From Campanula takesimana (taxonomy: Eukaryota > Streptophyta > Magnoliopsida > Asterales > Campanulaceae), in assembly GCA_026119855.1 (NCBI GenBank), contig JAOWBW010000146.1, positions 1,858,333-1,922,332 of the forward strand: a stretch of 64,000 nt of DNA, written 5' to 3'. A model generated the notes under the pieces. It was not told where the DNA came from. It searched no databases and saw only the letters and a list, made by a program, of their open reading frames with translations. The position numbers were made by a program, and so were the translations under genes. Positions 44,116-56,877 of the stretch are shown piece by piece (position 1 is the first letter of the stretch; each line of letters begins with the position of its first letter).

Positions 44116-45335
44116 TTCTTACGAGCTGCGAGGGAGAGGAGGGTTCGGTTTAGGCTCGGGTTTCATTTTGGGCAAAGGTTTAGGGCTCATGCAACATGCC
44201 TACCTAATTATTGATTATTTCATTCATGTTTACTTAAAACACGCTTTATTCCTAATTGGTTGGAAATTTCTCTTCTTTTTCGCAACTATTCTAAATCCTG
44301 GATCAGTGGACGCCATCACTACGCCTATAGACCCCTCGTTTTTCACCTGTACTACACACTCCCAAGGACGGACTATCCCGGGCGAGGGTCCTATAGGGAA
44401 AGCGGCTTCCACCGACCGAAAGAAATGATCCTAAGGTCTAGTACGTCGCAAGGCTCCTGATGCGCGGGTCATCCTAATCATGATTAAGCCCCAGTCGGGA
44501 TTGAGACTGTTCCGAAGGCTGCACCGATATTCTGACATGACCTCATTTTGAATGAGGTATCTCAATCCTTGACCATGAGCTTAAGGATGATTAACATGAC
44601 TCGTTCATTAGGGCTTAATGACACGGTGTTACCCTATCTTTAGCACATGACCTTTGTTAATTGTGGTCGTCATTAACACACGAGTTAGAGGCCGGTTAGG
44701 CCACTCTTGCATTACATCAAGGAGTCGTAACCCAGGCATTAACTTGGCCACAATTGACTTTGGACACATTCTTAAAGATAATGGCAACGTGAACTAGACC
44801 AAAAACCAACCAAAGTCACGGTATTTGTGTGTCACGGACATGTGTGGTTGACTCGGCTCGGAAGGGGAGGTGGAATGGACCCGTGCGCGCTCGAAGGGAA
44901 CAAGAGCGCCAATCGAGCTGCATCTGGCATCCATCCCGGGTTTCAAGGGTATTTGGAACGTGCAAGGCCAAGTGCGCGTTGTGTGAAGTCAATTCTATAT
45001 TCCCTTTTTGAGTCAAAATAGAGATTTTTATTTTGTTTTTCAACATGATGATCATGGCATAAGCAAGATATGAACAAGTATGAACAAGCAAGTAAGCACA
45101 ATAAGTCAAAGAATACAAACAAAGAGCAAAACTTGTATATGTACCAAGTTGTGCACAACCAAAAATTTTCGAATCAAACATTTCGCCAAAAGAACAATCT
45201 TTACATTGAAACCATTTGTACAAATCAAGTTGTGCACAACGCAAAGGGTCAAGAAATTTTTACAAAAAGGGGGTTATGCACAATGATATTTTAGAAACCA
45301 TTTTTTTTATTGACAAAATATCATGCATCACCAAG

Positions 45336-45366
<31 letters not shown>

Positions 45367-45721
45367 ATAAAGGTAATGTGCACAAGTAAGGCTGTAATTT
45401 TGGAACCTGGACAAGCAAAAGCAGAAGGCAATTCAGAATGTTGCTGCCCTGCACAGAATTGTTAATTTGCAACATTCTGGCCCTTTACCAAGTAGCCGTA
45501 CGGCTAGACCAAGAGGGTTGAGATTTTTTCTCAGTTTCTCCAACTTCTGATAATCATGCTCCAACTTATTGCATTTCCAAAACGTATGTACTCAAAACAG
45601 TTCAAACAGAAACAACAAACACACACACAATCATGCACAAGGTTAACTAACGAAAACGGGAGTTTGACCCACACAAAAGTGCTTCCAAAGCTTCTAAAGA
45701 GAAGTTCGTAAGCACTTATTG
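44116..45721 (-). other. 5' leader of the Tat/Ogre-like element
   Basis: About 1.6 kb between the primer site and Gag, without a convincing frame. Ogre-type elements often carry an extra ORF here, but none is intact in this copy. A T26-30 tract (about 45337-45361) and scattered short frames are all that is seen. Confidence 0.55.
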
Positions 45722-45739
45722 TCCCCAGCGGAGTCACCA
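45722..45739 (-). other. Primer binding site of the Tat/Ogre-like element
   Basis: On the minus strand TGGTGACTCCGCTGGGGA follows the LTR end TTACA after one base. This is the TGGCGACTCC-type site common to Tat/Ogre elements, with one substitution (T for C). Confidence 0.75.
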
Positions 45740-45740
45740 C

Positions 45741-46515
45741 TGTAAGGATCCCGTCCCTCGGGGGGGGGGAGAAAACATGCGAGTTTCGCACGAGGAAGAA
45801 ATGCCAAACACGGGTAACTTTCCTAACGAAAAAGAAACGGAGTCGCCACATTTGTTAATTTTAAACCCAACAAATGAAAATGGTTAGAGAAGGTGAGTTC
45901 GGAGGTCAGGTTACACTTTGGGAAGAACATATTTGCGGTTTACCCAAAATGCCTCGAAAAACTGACTCTCCCTTGTTAGTTTGAAAATGTGCATGTGTGT
46001 ATGTGTGTATTTAACGGAAAAAGTTTCTGTTGTTGGTTTTTTTGGAAAAACTTAACTGAAAGGGTCTATTTACTAAGAAAATAGGGATCAGAGGGCAAAA
46101 CAGACATTTTTCCCCCCTGTTCCCAACATAGCCGTACGGATGTACAGGCCGTTTCCTGGCACAGCACAGTCACAGAACAATCCAGTTTCAGAGCAGAAAC
46201 AGAGCATTCTGTTGAAACTGGACAGAACTATTTTGATTCCAGTTTATTTAAAAAACTTTATAAGTTTGAATACAACATTCCTATGCTAAATGATCATCAC
46301 TTAGTCCCCAAAACAAGTATTTGGGTGTGATCATAAGCAATCATGGGAGAAAATTGAGGAAAGTTGATGAATATGCCTTTGGGCCAAAATTGACCATTTG
46401 GTGACTAAAGATTGAAACTTTATCCCCAAGATGGCATTTTTATGACTTGTTAACCTTCAAAGAGTCAAATCAAAACATAAAGATTGAATCTTTATGACCC
46501 CAAGGGGGGCTTTAG
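45741..46515 (-). repeat. LTR of the Tat/Ogre-like element, part next to the primer site
   Basis: The plus strand starts TGTAAGGATCCC at 45741, the complement of the LTR 3' end. The LTR is interrupted at 46515 by the copia array and seems to resume at 63594. Two CCGTACGG palindromes near 45495 and 46131 lie in and beside this region. Confidence 0.6.
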
Positions 46516-48053
46516 TGTTGGGTTTCGTAGTAACATGCGCAGCGGAATTAAGCATTTAAAATTTATGAAACCCAAAGCCCATAGATCCATTCATATGATT
46601 AAGTCAAATACAACATAATGAATACTAGAATACTAACCCTTGATGCCTTTGATTTTGCAACCTTGAAATCGATGGAGGCTTGAAATCTTGATCACGAACA
46701 AGCAAGAATCACGAACTATGAAGATGATAAGTTTCACCCTCTAGCGGTATCCACACCACGAACGAATATCAAGAACACTTGATCTTGGTTGCTAGACCAA
46801 ATTATGAACACGCTTTCACAATTGTAAGAACTATATGGAATTATGAATATTCTTGTTCTTCACTTTTGGGATCTTAGAACAAGAAAATAACCTCTCAAAA
46901 CCTTATGGAGGCTCTCACAACAACATGTCTAATGGCTGTAAAAAGGATCCTTAAATAGGTCCTAATCCTTAACCCTTAAGGACTTAGGAAACCTAAATCC
47001 CGTCACCAAATTAGGCAACAAGGAATTCTGGCCGACTTGAGTGGCACGGTCGTGCCCTACAATCTGGCACGGTCGTGCCATCTAGTCGCGCGAATTCCCC
47101 AGCCGCCCATTTTTCATCGGCACGGTCGTGCTTGGTAATTTGGCACGGTCGTGCCAATCATGTCGACAGGTTTGCCTTGGTTTGGATTTATGGCATGACC
47201 GTGCCATTTTAAGGCGCACGACCGCGTGCCAAAGCCAAACACTGATATATTTCCATAATTCCCATTTAGTCCTTTACGATTCGTTCTATTTGTGTGTGAC
47301 CCTCTAGGATTACACTAAGTTGGCAATGGGTTCAAACATGAACCCATAAGATATGATTAGGTTCTAGCAAACCATCATACCTACCCAAATAGTGTAACTA
47401 GATACAAGTTCGCATTCCTTTTAGAACATGTCATAATCCCTTTGTCCACGATGTCATTGAACACAAGTCATGGTCAACAAGTCAACATGTATTGTTCAAT
47501 ACTTTTCTCGATCCCGAATATGTTTATAATCCAAATGACCTTGATCCAATCAATCCATTTGAGTTTGGCCAAACATTTCACCAACATCATTCCTTCGAGG
47601 GGCCCAAGCTTGACATCTCTCCGAAGAGGGACAAATCCATTTGGCTTATTATTCTTCCCTACGTGAATCCAATCATGCCAATTATACCCTTTATAACTAC
47701 CGTGTTAAGGCAGCGTTTGAATATGTCAAACATAATGTTCATCAAGTGAAAGACTATAATAACTTCATGTCTAAGGATTCAAATGACATAACTAATATGA
47801 GATTTATATATGACATCGACCATGACATAAGTCTCATACCGCGGGTCATGTCCAGTACCTTGTTCCAAACAAGTACCCATAAATCTAACATGATCATTTA
47901 GCCTTTATACTAGTGCTTAAGAAGCTCTAGGGACGGAGATTATTATAAGCAAACACGAGCCATAATAATAATCCTATTATCTCTTTATTATCACGAATAA
48001 ACTGATAGCTTATACAGCGTTTAACAACCGTGCCTAGGGCACCAACACCAACA
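46516..48053 (-). repeat. LTR A of the minus-strand copia array (outer subtype)
   Basis: Plus-strand ends TGTTGGGTTTCG and CACCAACA give a 1538-bp LTR with TG...CA termini. Preceded by TTTAG (46511-46515), the target duplication shared with the far end of the array. It matches LTR D in the diagnostic block (GGCTCTCACAACAAC, GGCCGACTTGAG) and differs from LTRs B and C there. A polypurine tract (AAGTGGGAGAT on the minus strand) directly follows at about 48054-48066. Confidence 0.9.
47043..47230. promoter_or_regulatory. Cluster of GGCACG-NN-CGTGCC palindromes in LTR A
   Basis: Six copies or close variants within 188 bp: 47043, 47066, 47119, 47142, 47192 (as GGCATGACCGTGCC) and 47213. Equivalent clusters are in LTR B (49167-49347), C (55874-56055) and D (62578-62760). 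The role is unknown; a protein-binding site array or short RNA hairpins are possible. Confidence 0.6.
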
Positions 48054-48638
48054 ATCTCCCACTTGCCCTAGGCCCAATCTCTAGGTATCCAATACCCATG
48101 GACCTAACATGACCATCATGTCTTAGCTTGTGGAAGTCCCATTGTTTAGTGTGTCCGTAACTTTATCATTAGTAGGTACTTTGCATATATGTACGTCTCC
48201 CTTATCAACGATTTTTTGAACGATAAGAAAACACCTAAGTATGTGTTTGGATTTAGGATGTGCTCTTGGTTCCTTTGCTTGATCAATAGCACCAATATTA
48301 TTTCTAATAAGGTCTATTAGTTTTAGCAATGCTAGGAACCATCTCAAGTTCTCAATGAACTTCTTAATCCAAACAGTTTCCATCGCAGCATCCAATGCAG
48401 CAATATACTTAGTTTTAGTCGCAGAATTAGTGACTGTACTCTTCTTACAGCTTCACTATTATTTATAAAACTCGATTGCGATTTCTACCATTTTTGTCGG
48501 TTTGGAAGCATGCATCCGTGTATCCATATACATCGAGATCATCTTTCATCCCTCCATAGATCATAACAATTCTTTAGTCCTTCTTAAGTACTTCAAGAAT
48601 TGTTTCACAGCCATCCAGTGATTCTCACCGGTTGTCGG
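48054..48638 (-). pseudogene. Copia RNase H fragment, internal region cut by LTR B
   Basis: Only the last 585 bp of a copia internal region: polypurine tract, then the RNase H end on the minus strand (ETVWIKKFIENLRWFL, NNIGAIDQAKEPRAH, SKHILRC, HICKVPTNDKVTDTL). It ends exactly at GGTTGTCGG where the terminus of LTR B begins. It differs from the same segment in internal regions 1 and 2 at many sites, so it belongs with the outer element. Confidence 0.8.
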
Positions 48639-50168
48639 TGTTGGGTTTCGTAGTAACATGCGCAGCGGAATTAAGCATTTAAAATTTATGAAACCCAAAG
48701 CCCATAGATCCATTCATATGATTAAGTCAAATACAACATAATGAATACTAGATTACTAACCCTTGATGCCTTTGATTTTGCAACCTTGAATTCGATGGAG
48801 GCTTGAAATCTTGATCATGAACAAAGCAAGAATCACGAACTATGAAGATGATAAGTTTCACCCTCTAGCGGTATCCACACCACGAACGAATATCAAGAAC
48901 ACTTGATCTTGGTTGCTAGACCAAATTATGAAACACGCTTTCACAATTGTAAGAACTATATGGAATTATGAATATTCTTGTTCTTCACCTTTTGGATCTT
49001 AGAACAAGAAAATACCTCTCAAAACCTTATGGAGGCACACATAATCATGTGCTTAATGACTGCTGAAAGGATCTTTAAATAGGTCCTAATCCTTAACCCT
49101 TAAGGACTTAGGAAACCTAAATCCCGTCACAAAATTAAGCTGCAGAGTTTCTGGCCCGACTGCACTGGCACGTTCGTGCCCTTTAAGGCGCACGGTCGTG
49201 CCAATAGGTGCGCATGTTGCCACCAGCCGTCAATATTGGCACGGTCGTGCTTTGCTTTTTGGCACGGTCGTGCCAGTCACCCCGCAAGACTTTGCCTTTG
49301 TTCGATTTATGGCACGGTCGTGCCCTTTTAAGGCGCACGGCCGTGCCAGTTCAATTTTAGGCATTTTTCCATAATTCCCATTTAGTCCTTTACGATTCGT
49401 TCTATTTGTGTGTGACCCTCTAGGATTACACTAAGTTGGCAATGGGTTCAAACATGAAACCATAAGATATGATTAGGTTCTAGCAAACCGTCATACCTAC
49501 CCAAATAATATAACTAGATACAAGTTCACATTCCTTTTAGAACATGTCATAATCCCTTTGTCCACGATGTCATTGAACACAAGTCATGGTCAACAAGTCA
49601 ACTTGTATTGTTCAATACTTTCTCGATTCCGAATATGTTGATAATCCAAATGACATTGATCCAATCAATCCATTTGGGTTTGGCCAAACATTTCACCAAC
49701 ATCATTCCTTCGAGGGGCCCAAGATTGACATCTCTCCGAAGAGGGACAAATCTATTTGTCTTATTATTCTTCCCTACGTGAATCCAATCATGCCAATCAT
49801 ACCCTTTATAACTACCGTGTTAAGGCAGCGTTTGAATATGTCAAACATAATGCTCATCAAGTGGAAGACTATAATAACTTAATGTCTAAGGATTCAAATG
49901 ACATAACTAATATGAGATTTATATATGACATCGACCATGACATAAATCTCATACCGCGGGTCATGTCCAGTACCTTGTTCCAAACAAGTACCCATAAATC
50001 TAACATGATCATCCCATGATCATTTAGACTTTATACTAGTGCTTAAGAAGCTCTAGGGACGGAGATTATTATAAGCAAACATGAGCCATAATAATAATCC
50101 TATTATCTCTTTATTATCATGATAACTTACAACGTTCAACAAACGTGCCTAGGGCACCAACACCAACA
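48639..50168 (-). repeat. LTR B of the copia array (inner subtype)
   Basis: 1530 bp with TGTTGGGTTTCG and CACCAACA ends. It matches LTR C (GGCACACATAATCATGTG; GCTGCAGAGTTTCTGG) rather than A and D. Followed by the polypurine tract of internal region 1. Confidence 0.9.
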
Positions 50169-53100
50169 ATCTCCCACTTGCCCTAGGCCCAATCTCTAGG
50201 TATCCAATACCCATGGACCTAACATGACCATCATGTTTAGCTTTATGGAAGTCTCATTGTTTAGCGTGTCTGTAACATTATCATTAGTTGGTACTTTGCA
50301 TATATTTACGTCTCTCTTATCAACGATTTCTCGAACGATAAGAGAACGCCAAAGTATGTGTTTGGATTTAGGATGTGCTCTTGGTTCCTTTGCTTGATCA
50401 ATAGCACCAATATTATTTTTAATAAGGTCTATTAGTTTAGCAATGCTAGGAACCATCTCAAGTTCTCCAATGAACTTCTTAATCCAAACAGTTTCCATCG
50501 CAGCATCCAATGCAGCAATATACTTAGTTTTAGTCGCAGAATTAGTGACTGTACTCTTCTTACAGCTTCACTATTATTTATAAAACTCGATTGCGATTTC
50601 TACCATTTTTGTCGGTTTGGAAGCATGCATCCGTCTATCCATATACATCGAGATCATCTTCCATCCCTCCATAGATCATAACAATTCTTTAGTCCTTCTT
50701 AAGTACTTTAAGAATTGTTTCACAGCCATCCAGTGATTCTCACCGGTTGTCGGATTAATATCTACTCGTCATGCTCCAAGCATTTATATATATCCGGCTT
50801 AGTACTTATCATGGTATGATGGTTCCAATTGCCGAAGCAAATGGCATCCCATTCATTGTTCTCATGCTCATCATTTGTCTCAGGACATTTGAGTCTTTGC
50901 ATAGAAAACTTCCATGTAACATTAACAACCGTCCTCTCATAGAATTTTCTTTCCGGAATCTTCTAATGACTTTGTCAATGTATGTAATTTGGCTTAATCA
51001 ATTAGCTTCTTCGATCTATCTCTATAGATCTTAATGCCAAGGACATATGCAGTTTCATCCATATTTTTTATTGCGAAACACTTTCTTAACAAAATCTTTA
51101 CAGATTAAAGTATAGGAATTTCGTTTCCAATGAGCAATATGTCATCCACATATTTAATTTAAGGAATATCACTATGCTCCCACTAATCTTCTTGTATATA
51201 CAAGGTTCATCAAGTCAAACTCTTTTGATTTATCAAAACGGAGATTCCAACTCCCACAAGTTTGCTTTAATCCATCCAATGGATTTTTGTAACTTTCATA
51301 ATTTATCAGAATTTTCTTTGACTGTCAAAACCTTTAGGTTGTATCCAATACATCCTTAAGTGAGTTCCCGTTGAGGAACACTTGTTTTGACATCATTTTG
51401 TTAATTTTCATATTCCAAATATGAACATGTGACTACGAGAATTCTAGTAAATTTCTTTGCTATCCATGTAAAATTTTCTCCAAGAAAACTCATTCCTCTC
51501 CTTTGGTTTTTACACCTTAGGTTAGAATGATCAAGTTCCAAACTTGATTATTACACATGGGTTGCCTTTTAGATTTCATGACTCCAAGTCATTAATCTAA
51601 ATATGTGGAGTTGACATTGCATCTTTGATAGATGGTAAATACTTCATTCCAAATGAACTTTACCTCAACACTTTCTATTTCGAAATATCCAATATTTCTT
51701 GCAATAGATTGTGTCCTATCACATACGCAAGTTCTTGTATATCTTTTGAACGGACTTTTCACGACTCCTTGTGAAAACTTGTTCAACTTCCATCTTAGGT
51801 TAAAATATATATTTTCTAGGTCTCGAACCATTCGAGATACATTTTACTCCCATTGATTCTTTTAGAGATAAACCATTTATCTAGAAAAGTATCATCATAA
51901 TCAACAAACCATTTGTTTCTTATGAGTAAAATTATATCCTCAAGTTTCCTTAGGATATCCCATGAAAATATATTTATTAGATTTAAATGTGAGTGTGTCC
52001 CAGACAACTCCTTTCCAAAAGGTCTCACCATCTTAAATCTTTGCGAAAGGCAAACCGAGTTTTCTTTCATCTTTTAACATCTCAAGCTGGAATTCAGATT
52101 AGTATAATCATAGCGGTTTCAAATGTATAACCCCAAAATTAATAATGGAAGATCAATTTGACTTTATCATCTAATGAACCATATCCAATAAGGTTCTTAG
52201 ACTTTCACGCAGACATATCATTTAGAATGATATTCTTAGTGAAGTTAATTTGTGAAACCATTTCACAACTTTAATGATGACTGTCAAATTTTCGGTTTAA
52301 TTATCCATCATCATGATCCAATCATAATTTTGAATAGTTTTACCAAGTATAACCAAAATTCTCTTTTAGCATTCTTCTTAATGCACCATACACATCAAAA
52401 TGTATTAGGTCAATTAAGACATTATCCTTTTTACCAATCATAGTAAAAGATGTCTTGATCCAAGTAAATAAGATTTGCATAAATCATGTGATTCCAAATC
52501 ATATGACTTAAAACTCCGTCCAATAGAATTTTAGATATGCATTTCTCATTTATTTGATCAAAACAATAATGCATAAAGAATTTTAATTATTTATGTTATA
52601 GTCTTTATTACTTTGTTCTTCAAGATTTAGGATATAAGATTTATTTATATGATAAGACAATGAAATAAATCATAATAAATAAAGCACTTTTCTTATTCCA
52701 AATAAGAAATTAATATCCTTAATTATCTTATAACAAAATAATGTTTTCTACTTCATCAGTAAAGTCACTTTACAAGTGTTCTACGAACAATGTTGCAACC
52801 ATTGCATCATTACTGTTTGTAGATAAAACTTTACTATAAGTAGTCTTTCATCTTACTAATTATTCTGGTATCCAATACCCAATAATTAAATTTAGAAAGA
52901 ATAATTTATAACATAAATATTCCGAGTGGTAGTCCCACTACCATTCCTTTTATTGATCACCCAAAATTTTGACTACAATTCTAAATGGTCAATCCAATTG
53001 CCATTTTGCCAAATTGCATCTATTAGAGTTATTATTATAACCAAAATTATTTCCTTTAGGTTTGACAACTCTTGTCTTACTTTTCTTTTGGCATTTGGCC

Positions 53101-53858
53101 TCTTTCGATCATGAACTATGAGCATTGGAGAACCATTCTCCAATATCTTCATCTTCGCAGTTTTTCAGCATGTTAATGCAATTCGAAGAAATTCTTATTC
53201 ATTTTAAGCATGTTATATTCCATCACTAAGTGATCATAACATTTAAACAATGAATCAAGAATGGGATCCATGGCTTGCTCCAATCCAATTGGACAACCAA
53301 GTTTCTCAAGATGCTCTACGTAGCCTTTATCTTAAGCATGTGAAGTTTCATTTATTGCCCTTTACTCATTTTGCAATGAGTGAATGCAACAATGGTTTTA
53401 TACCTCTCTTGCTTAGATTGCTCTTTGATACATGTAACTCAACTCCACACCTATCTAATAGGCTTCTACAAGTTCCAAACTTTGTTGGAGTTTAAGAGAA
53501 CATAATCGTGAGCATAAGACAACTCACATTCCTAGAATCATACTCATGATTCTTGTGATTGTCTACTCCGGCATTGGTTCTTTTAGGAATAGGCCCATCA
53601 AGAATGTACAACCCATCTTCTTGCCTTAGAACGATTCTTAGGCTCAGGATCCAATCCATGAAGTTTGTACCATTCTTTTGAAGCATATCCTTATCAAGGA
53701 TTAATCGCAACGATTTTAGTTGTCATCTACAACTTATGCAGAATTTCCAAAATTTTACAAGTACCAATCTCATTCAAGAAATAAATAATGTATTTTCCAA
53801 AAATACTCCCACTAAATTATATAACCTTCATATACATCCAATGTATAATATAATTTAA

Positions 53859-54110
53859 ATGGGCTAAGATCCAACTTTAATTTAATTCTAAGTCCGCTAT
53901 GGCGTATTACACAAAATCAAATTAATTAGGTAGACAACCCTGTCAATCATATCCCATATGACTCTTAGATCCTTTCATGAGACTCTTTTAAATTGGGCTA
54001 AGATCCAACTTTAATTTAATCTTGAGTCCACGGAGGCGGACCGCTCAAAATCAAATTTATTAGGTAGACAATTTCTTGTCAATCATATCCAATATGATTC
54101 TTAGTGATCC
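53859..54110. repeat. Tandem duplication in the copia leader
   Basis: Two adjacent units of about 130 bp each begin 'gggctaagatccaacttta' and contain 'ggtagacaa' and 'gtcaatcatatcc'. The same duplicated arrangement is in internal region 2 at about 60560-60810, so it predates the array. Just beyond lie two CTCGCTAGGGCG words (about 54208 and 54268). Confidence 0.75.
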
Positions 54111-55330
54111 AATTTCAAAAGCATGTTTAATCTCATCTTTTGCCTTGGCCCAAAACTGTTTTGACGCCTTATTAAGTCTAACCATTTTAAACGCATGGTT
54201 GATGTGCCTCGCTAGGGCGTGCCCACATCATCCATCTTGCTCATACATAGATAAAGTCAATGTACCTCGCTAGGGCGAACCCACATTAAAATTACCCATG
54301 CACTAACAAGTGTTTTAATCATGGCATGGCAAGAGGACTTAAAACTTTCTTTGAAGGTTCATCACATATAGCATACAACATATTTATGAGCACAAGATAA
54401 ACATGTTACGCATCAAGTTTAGCCACTAAATTAATCTCCATTAATTTAAGCATAATATTTATGTGTCATTAGTTTCTCTATTATTATGAGGATGAGATTA
54501 TTTGAACTTTGGTCATCATCTCCAAATCAAGACAACAAGAAGTGCGGCCGAACTAAGCCATTGGCAACCACAATTCCGCACTAATTCAAGAAATCAAGAA
54601 AGTAGTCCATGTGGCCGAAACTAAGCAATAGATGGTCTCGATGAACGTAGGCCAATTGCATTCACAATTCCACATGGATCTCCAATCATTGAATCAAGAA
54701 CTTTGTTTCTCAATTTTAGCAATTATGAACTCTTCATAATTCTAATTTCGTTTTATCTTTGAAACCTTGATTGCGATCAAGTTTGGGAAACACAATCTCG
54801 ATGAACGTAGATTAGCCATCCAAACCTTGAACTAATCTTAGAATCACAAGACTAAAACAAATAGGAGATTTAAACCCAAGATCCACACCCAAAACCCAAA
54901 CCCTACCCCCGCGCCAAACCCTAGGTCCGGCCGGGTCAAGGCTTGGGTCCGGTCGGACCCCTTGCGAAAAATCCAAATTTTTAAAGTTCCAAAATTTATC
55001 TCAAAATTGTTTTTCCCGATTCAATTAGGATTTGGTGTTCTTGGTGATCCAATCACCATGATCATCAAGACCTTGAATAAACGATTTATTCTTGAATTTC
55101 TAGAATATCAAAACTTTGATCCAATCAAAAATTGATAATCCAAACAATTTTAAATCCACCATAATATTTATTGCGATTGAATCGTGCGATTAAAGTTGTA
55201 AAACAATAAACCACATAAAATCACATAACACATAAACATCATATAATCCAATATTCATATCATGCTAGGCACATAAACAATTTATATACACACAACATGA
55301 TCTAGTATTGAAATAATCAACATGAACGGG

Positions 55331-55342
55331 GCTCTGATACCA
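55331..55342 (-). other. Copia primer binding site of internal region 1
   Basis: TGGTATCAGAGC on the minus strand, one base from LTR C. Confidence 0.92.
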
Positions 55343-55343
55343 C

Positions 55344-56877
55344 TGTTGGGTTTCGTAGTAACATGCGCAGCGGAATTAAGCATTTAAAATTTATGAAACC
55401 CAAAGCCCATAGATCCATTCATATGATTAAGTCAAATACAACATAATGAATACTAGAATACTAACCCTTGATGCCTTTGATTTTGCAACCTTGAATTCGA
55501 TGGAGGCTTGAAATCTTGATCATGAACAAAGCAAGAATCACGAACTATGAAGATGATAAGTTTCACCCTCTAGCGGTATCCACACCACGAACGAATATCA
55601 AGAACACTTGATCTTGGTTGCTAGACCAAATTATGAAAACACGCTTTCACAATTGTAAGAACTATATGGAATTATGAATATTCTTGTTCTTCACCTTTTG
55701 GATCTTAGAACAAGAAAATAACCTCTCAAAACCTTATGGAGGCACACATAATCATGTGCTTAATGACTGCTGAAAGGATCTTTAAATAGGTCCTAATCCT
55801 TAACCCTTAAGGACTTAGGAAACCTAAATCCCGTCACAAAATTAAGCTGCAGAGTTTCTGGCCCGACTGCACTGGCACGGTCGTGCCCTTTAAGGCGCAC
55901 GGTCGTGCCAATAGGTGCGCATGTTGCCACCAGCCGTTCAATATTGGCACGGTCGTGCTTTGCTTTTTGGCACGGTCGTGCCAGTCACCCCGCAAGACTT
56001 TGCCTTTGTTCGATTTATAGCACGGTCGTGCCCTTTTAAGGCGCACGGCCGTGCCAGTTCAATTTTTAGGCATTTTTCCATAATTCCCATTTAGTCCTTT
56101 ACGATTCGTTCTATTTGTGTGTGACCCTCTAGGATTACTCTAAGTTGGCAATGGGTTCAAACATGAAACCATAAGATATGATTAGGTTCTAGCAAACCGT
56201 CATACCTACCCAAATAGTATAACTAGATACAAGTTCACATTCCTTTTAGAACATGTCATAATCCCTTTGTCCACGATGTCATTGAACACAAGTCATGGTC
56301 AACAAGTCAACTTGTATTGTTCAATACTTTCTCGATTCCGAATATGTTGATAATCCAAATGACATTGATCCAATCAATCCATTTGGGTTTGGCCAAACAT
56401 TTCACCAACATCATTCCTTCGAGGGGCCCAAGCTTGACATCTCTCCGAAGAGGGACAAATCCATTTGGCTTATTATTATTCCCTACGTGAATCCAATCAT
56501 GCCAATCATACCCTTTATAACTACCGTGTTAAGGCAGCGTTTGAATATGTCAAACATAATGCTCATCAAGTGGAAGACTATAATAACTTAATGTCTAAGG
56601 ATTCAAATGACATAACTAATATGAGATTTATATATGACATCGACCATGACATAAATCTCATACCGCGGGTCATGTCCAGTACCTTGTTCCAAACAAGTAC
56701 CCATAAATCTAACATGATCATCCCATGATCATTTAGCCTTTATACTAGTGCTTAAGAAGCTCTAGGGACGGAGATTATTATAAGCAAACATGAGCCATAA
56801 TAATAATCCTATTATCTCTTTATTATCATGATAACTTACAACGTTCAACAAACGTGCCTAGGGCACCAACACCAACA
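55344..56877 (-). repeat. LTR C of the copia array (inner subtype)
   Basis: 1534 bp, nearly identical by eye to LTR B. It serves as the 5' LTR of internal region 1 and the 3' LTR of internal region 2, having a primer site on one side and a polypurine tract on the other. Confidence 0.9.

Larger units (their letters stand above)
50169..55343 (-). pseudogene. Copia internal region 1 (decayed Gag-Pol)
   Basis: Minus strand, from primer site (right) to polypurine tract (left). Recognisable parts: Gag start LQKNGTNFMDWILSLRIVLRQ (about 53600-53680); reverse transcriptase YVDDILLIGNEI with the YVDD catalytic core at about 51130-51160, and DETAYVLGIKIYRDRSKKL (about 51005-51060); RNase H end VWIKKFIGELEMVPSIAKL, NNIGAIDQAKEPRAHPKSKH (about 50290-50490). 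Stops and shifts break every domain; no long frame remains. A tandem duplication sits in the 5' leader (53859-54110). Confidence 0.8.

Noticed and set aside
47040..47230. CRISPR-like reading of the GGCACG...CGTGCC repeats
   Set aside because: Spacing and repeat length are irregular, the repeats are 14 bp palindromes within an LTR, and the genome is a plant's.
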